Assembly (NCBI GenBank): GCA_965249035.1 | Contig: CBDFKV010000006.1 | Span: 496,001 to 560,000, forward strand | Reading direction: 5' to 3' | Origin: CBDFKV01 sp965249035 | Lineage (GTDB): Bacteria; Pseudomonadota; Gammaproteobacteria; Arenicellales; Poriferihabitantaceae | Length of the DNA: 64,000 nt | Shown: in pieces, positions 60,164 to 64,000 of the stretch | Numbering within the stretch: the stretch's first letter is position 1 | Layout: each line of letters starts with the position of its first letter | Position numbers and translations under genes: made by a program | Notes under the pieces: generated by a model | What the model was told of the DNA's origin: nothing | Databases searched by the model: none | What the model saw: the letters and a program-made list of their open reading frames with translations, nothing else

Positions 60164-60790
60164 ATGCTAGAGCTAACACATATACTGACTTACATTGCTG
60201 CTCTTGCAGTAGCCGCTGCTATACCAGGGCCGGGAATGACTGCTCTTGTTGCTCGCAGTGTGAACTCTGGGGCATTAGCTGGGTTTGCTATGCTTGCAGG
60301 GCTTATTCTGGGGGACCTCACTTATTTGTCTTTCGCCGTTTTCGGACTTGCCGTTTTAGCCAAGAGTTTCAGTATTTTATTTGTTTTGGTGAAATGGGGA
60401 GCTGTTGTTTATCTTTGCTACCTTGCTTGGTTGTTTTGGACGGCTGATCATCAGCCGTTAAACCAAACCACCCCCCCCAAACGAAAGGACCTTCTATCAG
60501 CAGGTTTGTCTGGGTACACGATCACACTGGGAAACCCAAAAACCATTGCTTTTTATCTTGCTTTGCTACCAGTGATTATCGATTTAGAAATGATCACGGT
60601 ACAAAGTTGGGCTGTCATGTTAGTACCTTTAACGGCTATAGTATTGCTTTGTGTTGGTGCTGTTTTTATTCTAGGTGCAATTGGTGTTCGGCATATATTG
60701 TCGAGTGAAAAAGCACAAAAAATCCTTCACCGTGGTGCAGCTTCCGCAATGATTGTAGCGGCTGGGTCCATGGTAGCGAAAGAAGCGTAG
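60164..60790 (+). CDS. LysE/RhtB family exporter
   Basis: Membrane exporter of 208 residues with six hydrophobic segments. The N-terminal AAAIPGPGMTALVARSVNSGALAGFAMLAG region with the PGP motif is the LysE/RhtB signature, and GNPKTIAFYLALLP is the second conserved block. Family members export amino acids or homoserine lactones. Substrate unknown. Genes of this family are frequent in cassette arrays. Confidence 0.9.
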   Translation: MLELTHILTYIAALAVAAAIPGPGMTALVARSVNSGALAGFAMLAGLILGDLTYLSFAVFGLAVLAKSFSILFVLVKWGAVVYLCYLAWLFWTADHQPLNQTTPPKRKDLLSAGLSGYTITLGNPKTIAFYLALLPVIIDLEMITVQSWAVMLVPLTAIVLLCVGAVFILGAIGVRHILSSEKAQKILHRGAASAMIVAAGSMVAKEA

Positions 60791-60940
60791 TATTTCGAAA
60801 TATGTGCAGATTAAACTGCCACTAATTTTTGGAGGATTACAACAGAGAGACGATGGAGCACCCAAGTCAATGAACGAAAACTCTCTTACACAATCACCTT
60901 AAACTGTCCAACTGGTGTTGACGGGGTACAGGTGATTCGA

Positions 60941-61204
60941 ATGAATTTAAATGGATTGATGGCAAAGGTAAAGTTCAGTAATACGAGTCTGAGAATGGCT
61001 GGGGTCTGGGATTTAGTAACGTTTGTGGATCAACTTAATGCGGGCTGTATCTATAGCCTGTATCAAGGCAATGTCTTGGGTGTCACGTTGGGGACAATAG
61101 ATGGAGACCCGGAAATAGAGATTGAAAAACATATATTCGTCGGTTCAAAAGCGCCCTGGGATCACATTGGTGGACCGGCACTGCAATTTGAAGAATGGAG
61201 GTAA
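60941..61204 (+). CDS. Small protein resembling the C-terminus of GFA/CENP-V family
   Basis: An 87-residue product. The second half, with YSLYQGNVLGVTLGTIDGDPE and then IEKHIFVGSKAPWDHI, resembles the C-terminal part of glutathione-dependent formaldehyde-activating-type (GFA) proteins. The N-terminal zinc-binding cysteines of the family are missing. It is probably a truncated cassette gene that may or may not be expressed. Start could be the ATG at 60941 or GTG at 60932. attC-like site 6 follows directly. Confidence 0.5.
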   Translation: MNLNGLMAKVKFSNTSLRMAGVWDLVTFVDQLNAGCIYSLYQGNVLGVTLGTIDGDPEIEIEKHIFVGSKAPWDHIGGPALQFEEWR

Positions 61205-61207
61205 TGA

Positions 61208-61263
61208 CGCATAACAAACGCATGCAGTCTAACGCGGCCGTGCCGCTGACGCGGGGCGTTGTG
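61208..61263 (+). repeat. attC-like site 6
   Basis: GCATAAC (61208-61214) matches RYYYAAC except one base. GCGGC-CGT-GCCGC forms the central hairpin, and the right end GGGGCGTTGTGC has the core GTTGTGC (61257-61263). The AACAAACGC start and GGCGTTG end pair as expected. Length 56 bp. Confidence 0.62.
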
Positions 61264-62447
61264 CCCCAAAGGAACTGCGATGAAGCATAAACAGGTTATC
61301 GTGGTTGGTGCTGGCATTGCCGGACTGGTTGCTGCTTATCACCTTGGAAAGAATGGGATTGATGCCGTCGTGCTAGAGGCTTCACCGAGGGTTGGTGGCC
61401 GAATGATTACCGATTCTTCTGATGGATACCTCATAGATGGAGGGGCACAGTTTCTTTCGAGTGAATACCCTATTCTGTGCGAGTTAATAGAAGAATTGGG
61501 TATTGCATCTGAATATGTAGAAACTTCCTGCTCAGTTGGGATAGTACGAAACGGAAAAATCAGAAAGTTTAGATATGACAGGCCGCTCAGTCTTCTATTC
61601 GGTGGCCTGCTAAGCATTAATGAATGGCTATCATTTGTTATTGGTAGCGTAAGGCTGTGGAAAAAGACAAATGTGCTTCCACTGAATAATTACTCTGCAT
61701 GGAAAGATTTTGATGATGAATCTGCCGAGTCCTGGAGTAACCGTTATTTTGGAAAGGCCATTACAGATTACTTCATTGAGCCGTTACTTGAAGCATTTTA
61801 TTTTCAGTCACCGAGTGTCACATCTAAAGCACTGCCAATAGCAATCAATGCATTTAGGGCGCATAACGCAAAAACAATGACACTGTCAAGTGGCATAGGC
61901 AGGTTGCCGGAATCTATTGCCAATAAACTCGATGTGCGACTTAACACCATCATAAATAGGGTATCGGTAGAAGGTGATAAGGTGTTGGTCTGTACAGAGA
62001 CCCAAGAGTTTATGGCAGATAGAGTCATCTTAGCTACTCCTGCGCCTGTATCCAGTAAAATTTATGTATTCCCAAATGCACTTGAAAGAGAGCTATTAAC
62101 TACGAGTTACAGCAGTACAGTTAATGTCGTAATTGCATTAGAAAATAAGCTGCCTGAAAAAGGGTTTATGAATGGCATATACGGTGTATGGATACCGCAC
62201 AAAGAACGCAAAGTAATTGCTGCCTTCACCATCGAAACAGCAAAGCATAGCAATAGAGCAAAGTCCGGCGAATTAATTCATGTCATGCTGTCTGGTGAAG
62301 CAGGTAAAAGCATGGCAGACCAAGATGAAGATACAATTCTTGCAACCATATTACCAGAACTTGAACAGTACATTCCTTCGGTTTCCGGGAGTGTGGGATA
62401 CTGTAACTTCAGGTATGGACTTTTATATTAGATAGATCTGTTTTATC

Positions 62448-62470
62448 TTTCCCCCTAGGGGGAAATTTTT
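62448..62470 (+). terminator. Terminator-like palindrome inside the IS256 left end
   Basis: TTTCCCCCTAGGGGGAAA (62448-62465) is a perfect 18-bp palindrome followed by five T. It lies just inside the left end, ahead of the transposase. It could stop transcription entering from the interrupted gene, as described for several IS elements. Confidence 0.6.
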
Positions 62471-62562
62471 GATTTATTCAAATTTTCGCATCTGGTGTCT
62501 TGTAAGTTGAGCCATTTGTGCGTTCCATGTTTTTTAGCAATAAACAACGTGGAGACACCCAA

Positions 62563-63750
62563 ATGACCCAATCAAACAATAACGTATTTGACGTAGTAGT
62601 GGAACAATTAATATCAGAAGGCCCCGATGCCATGCGCCCCGTGCTCACCGCACTACTCAATGAGGCGATGAAGATCGAAAGAGAGCAGTTTCTAGGCGCA
62701 TCACACTATGAGCATAGTAAAGATCGGCTAGGCTTTGCCAATGGCTACCAAGATAAGCGTATCGATACCCAAGCAGGTACGCTCAAGCTACGTATTCCAA
62801 AGACAGCCAAACACATTGATGAACCATTTTACCCTCAATCACTAGAACGCGGCTTACGCAGTCAACGTGCGATGATGTTAACCGTTGCTGAGATGTACGT
62901 GACAGGCGTTAGTACGCGCCGAGTCGAAAAGGTCATGCAGAGTATGGGTATTGAAAATATCTCATCTACGCAGGTATCACGGGCTAATCAGGCGATGGAT
63001 GAGGCGTTGCAAGCCTGGCGAAATCGTCCGTTGAGTAAGGTCTCTTACTTGATCCTCGATGCGCGTTATGAAAAGGTGCGAGAGGGGCATCAAGTGATTG
63101 ATATGGCGGTGTTGAGTGCCGTTGGCGTGTTGTCTTGTGGGCGGCGTTGCATATTGGGAACAGCGATTGCGGTTAATGAGGCTGAAGTTAACTGGAGAGA
63201 GTTTCTCAAGGGCTTGGTTGACCGGGGCTTACATGGCCTTGAGTTTATTGTCAGCGACGATCACAGCGGCTTAAAGGCCGCTAGAAAGGCCATATTCCCA
63301 GGCATCCTTTGGCAGCGCTGTCAGTTTCATCTGGCGCAGAACGCTATCCATCATGCACCTAACCACAAAATCAAGCAGCGCATTGGTGCTGAATTGCGCA
63401 GCGTTTGGAATGCACCCAATATGGTGGCAGCTCAGGCCAACCTAAAAGCCCTTGTAAGCCAGTACCAAGAAAAGCACCCTCACTTAGCGGATTGGCTAGA
63501 GAACAACGTGCCTGAAGGTTTAAATGCTTTTGCGTTACCCGATAGGCACCAAAAGAAAATGCGAACCTCCAACAGCATTGAACGGACGGTTCAACAAGAA
63601 CTTAAGCGCCGAACCCGCTTGGTCAGAGTTTTTCCTAACCGAGAGGCTTTGTTACGATTAGTCAGCGCCATTCTGATTGAGATTGATGACGAATGGACTA
63701 ATGCTAATCATCGATATATCGTGTGGAACGACAATGTGTCAACTTGCTAG
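62563..63750 (+). CDS. IS256-family transposase
   Basis: Mutator-type DDE transposase of 395 residues from the ATG at 62563, which has GGAGA 8 nt upstream; an earlier in-frame start has no such site. The catalytic Asp are in YLILDARYEKVREG and EFIVSDDHSGLKAA, and the Glu is in SNSIERTVQQELKRRT. The family motif RCQFHLAQNA is present. The reading frame is complete, so the element may be active. Confidence 0.94.
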   Translation: MTQSNNNVFDVVVEQLISEGPDAMRPVLTALLNEAMKIEREQFLGASHYEHSKDRLGFANGYQDKRIDTQAGTLKLRIPKTAKHIDEPFYPQSLERGLRSQRAMMLTVAEMYVTGVSTRRVEKVMQSMGIENISSTQVSRANQAMDEALQAWRNRPLSKVSYLILDARYEKVREGHQVIDMAVLSAVGVLSCGRRCILGTAIAVNEAEVNWREFLKGLVDRGLHGLEFIVSDDHSGLKAARKAIFPGILWQRCQFHLAQNAIHHAPNHKIKQRIGAELRSVWNAPNMVAAQANLKALVSQYQEKHPHLADWLENNVPEGLNAFALPDRHQKKMRTSNSIERTVQQELKRRTRLVRVFPNREALLRLVSAILIEIDDEWTNANHRYIVWNDNVSTC

Positions 63751-64000
63751 ACAAAAAAGTCCATACCAAATGTTGCGTAATCGAGTGTGGTGTTTACGCG
63801 AGTTTATCGATGGGTAAATGCTGAGCCAATGTCCCCTATTGGACGATGCAGAATAATATACGATTATCGAGAGTCAATAAAAAATCACGATAAGGTGATT
63901 CTAGCTGGAGACTATTTAGGTATGCCATTTACGGAAGGTGCAGCGGAAACAGGGTTATGGGCAGCTTCATCCATGTTGAATATGGCATAATATTCAATTC

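Larger units (their letters stand above)
62397..63782 (+). mobile_element. IS256-family insertion sequence with 8-bp target duplication
   Basis: A 1386-bp element. The left end GATACTGTAACTTCAGGTAT and right end, read inward as GATTACGCAACATTTGGTAT, are imperfect terminal repeats, both continuing GGACTTTT. GAGTGTGG occurs directly on both sides (62389-62396 and 63783-63790), the 8-bp duplication typical of IS256-family insertion. It carries one intact transposase gene. Confidence 0.92.
61280..63990 (+). pseudogene. FAD-dependent amine oxidase gene split by an IS256-family element
   Basis: Starts at the ATG at 61280 behind AAAGGA. The N-terminus has the FAD motif VIVVGAGIAGLVAAYHLGKNG, then GGRMITDSS and DGGAQFLSS, as in protoporphyrinogen-oxidase-like amine oxidases. 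The reading frame runs to 62396, then enters the IS and stops at 62431. After the IS it resumes at 63783, giving VYRWVNAEPMSPIG and LAGDYLGMPFTEGAAETGLW, the family C-terminus, to the stop at 63990. Removing the element and one 8-bp repeat restores SGSVVFTRVYRW in frame. It is the last gene of the cassette-like region. Confidence 0.88.

Noticed and set aside
60791..60940. Expected attC between LysE and the GFA-like fragment
   Set aside because: No attC-like palindrome found. The stretch TTAAACTGTCCAACTGG looks more like an IS-end scrap, but no element could be identified.

Overview
The window reads as chromosome from a gammaproteobacterium of moderate GC, with short gaps between genes. A BepA-type periplasmic protease, a pilABCD-style type IV pilus locus and an aceBAK glyoxylate operon with the Gammaproteobacteria-typical AceK all fit. 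The thiosulfate-oxidation genes soxXYZA and an octaheme tetrathionate-reductase-type cytochrome point to a sulfur-oxidising, probably marine, mixotroph. The exact genus cannot be read from the sequence.

Layout. 1-4.2 kb: bepA, then soxXYZA (no soxB or soxCD here), closed by a clear terminator. 4.2-9.8 kb: comF, then pilin pilA (minus) divergent from pilB-pilC-pilD. 9.9-19.2 kb: a methylated-amine catabolic block with an MFS carrier, a FAD oxidoreductase, heterotetrameric sarcosine oxidase soxBDAG and a Rieske oxygenase resembling glycine betaine monooxygenase. Together these could demethylate betaine-type compounds to glycine. 19.0-21.8 kb: an NlpD-like lipoprotein, a YqaA membrane protein, a TetR regulator and a DMT transporter. 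21.9-28.8 kb: the reductive pyrimidine pathway (NCS1 permease, PreA, PreT, dihydropyrimidinase, beta-ureidopropionase). 29.1-32.8 kb: an IS4-family element and an inverted copy of its left end, bracketing an AT-richer GMC oxidoreductase and its probable small subunit. Next comes a frameshifted HD-domain gene. 33.6-37.2 kb: cytochrome b561, octaheme cytochrome and a DUF3179 protein. 37.2-44.5 kb: a CorB/HlyC-like protein, then a nucleoside-type ABC transporter operon ending in a cytosine-deaminase-like amidohydrolase. 44.7-49.4 kb: aceB-aceA-aceK. 49.7-55.6 kb: an SLC13 permease, a conserved protein of unknown function, a long inverted repeat holding a relic of a second SLC13 gene, and an acyl-CoA synthetase.

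55.5-64.0 kb differs. All cassette-type genes point the same way and are small and unrelated (trypsin-like protease, DUF808, half-size GDT1, DUF1415, cold-shock protein, flavin reductase, LysE exporter, a GFA-like fragment, a FAD amine oxidase). Many are separated by imperfect palindromes with the ends of integron attC sites. No integrase is in the window, so this looks like an integron cassette array or an integrase-less attC cluster. Its last gene is split by an IS256-family element that left an 8-bp target duplication; removing the element restores the reading frame.

A regulatory link also stands out. Near-identical 16-bp palindromes resembling RutR boxes lie upstream of both the pyrimidine-degradation operon and the nucleoside-type ABC operon. 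A RutR-like TetR regulator is encoded beside the former. I saw no rRNA, tRNA or CRISPR array.
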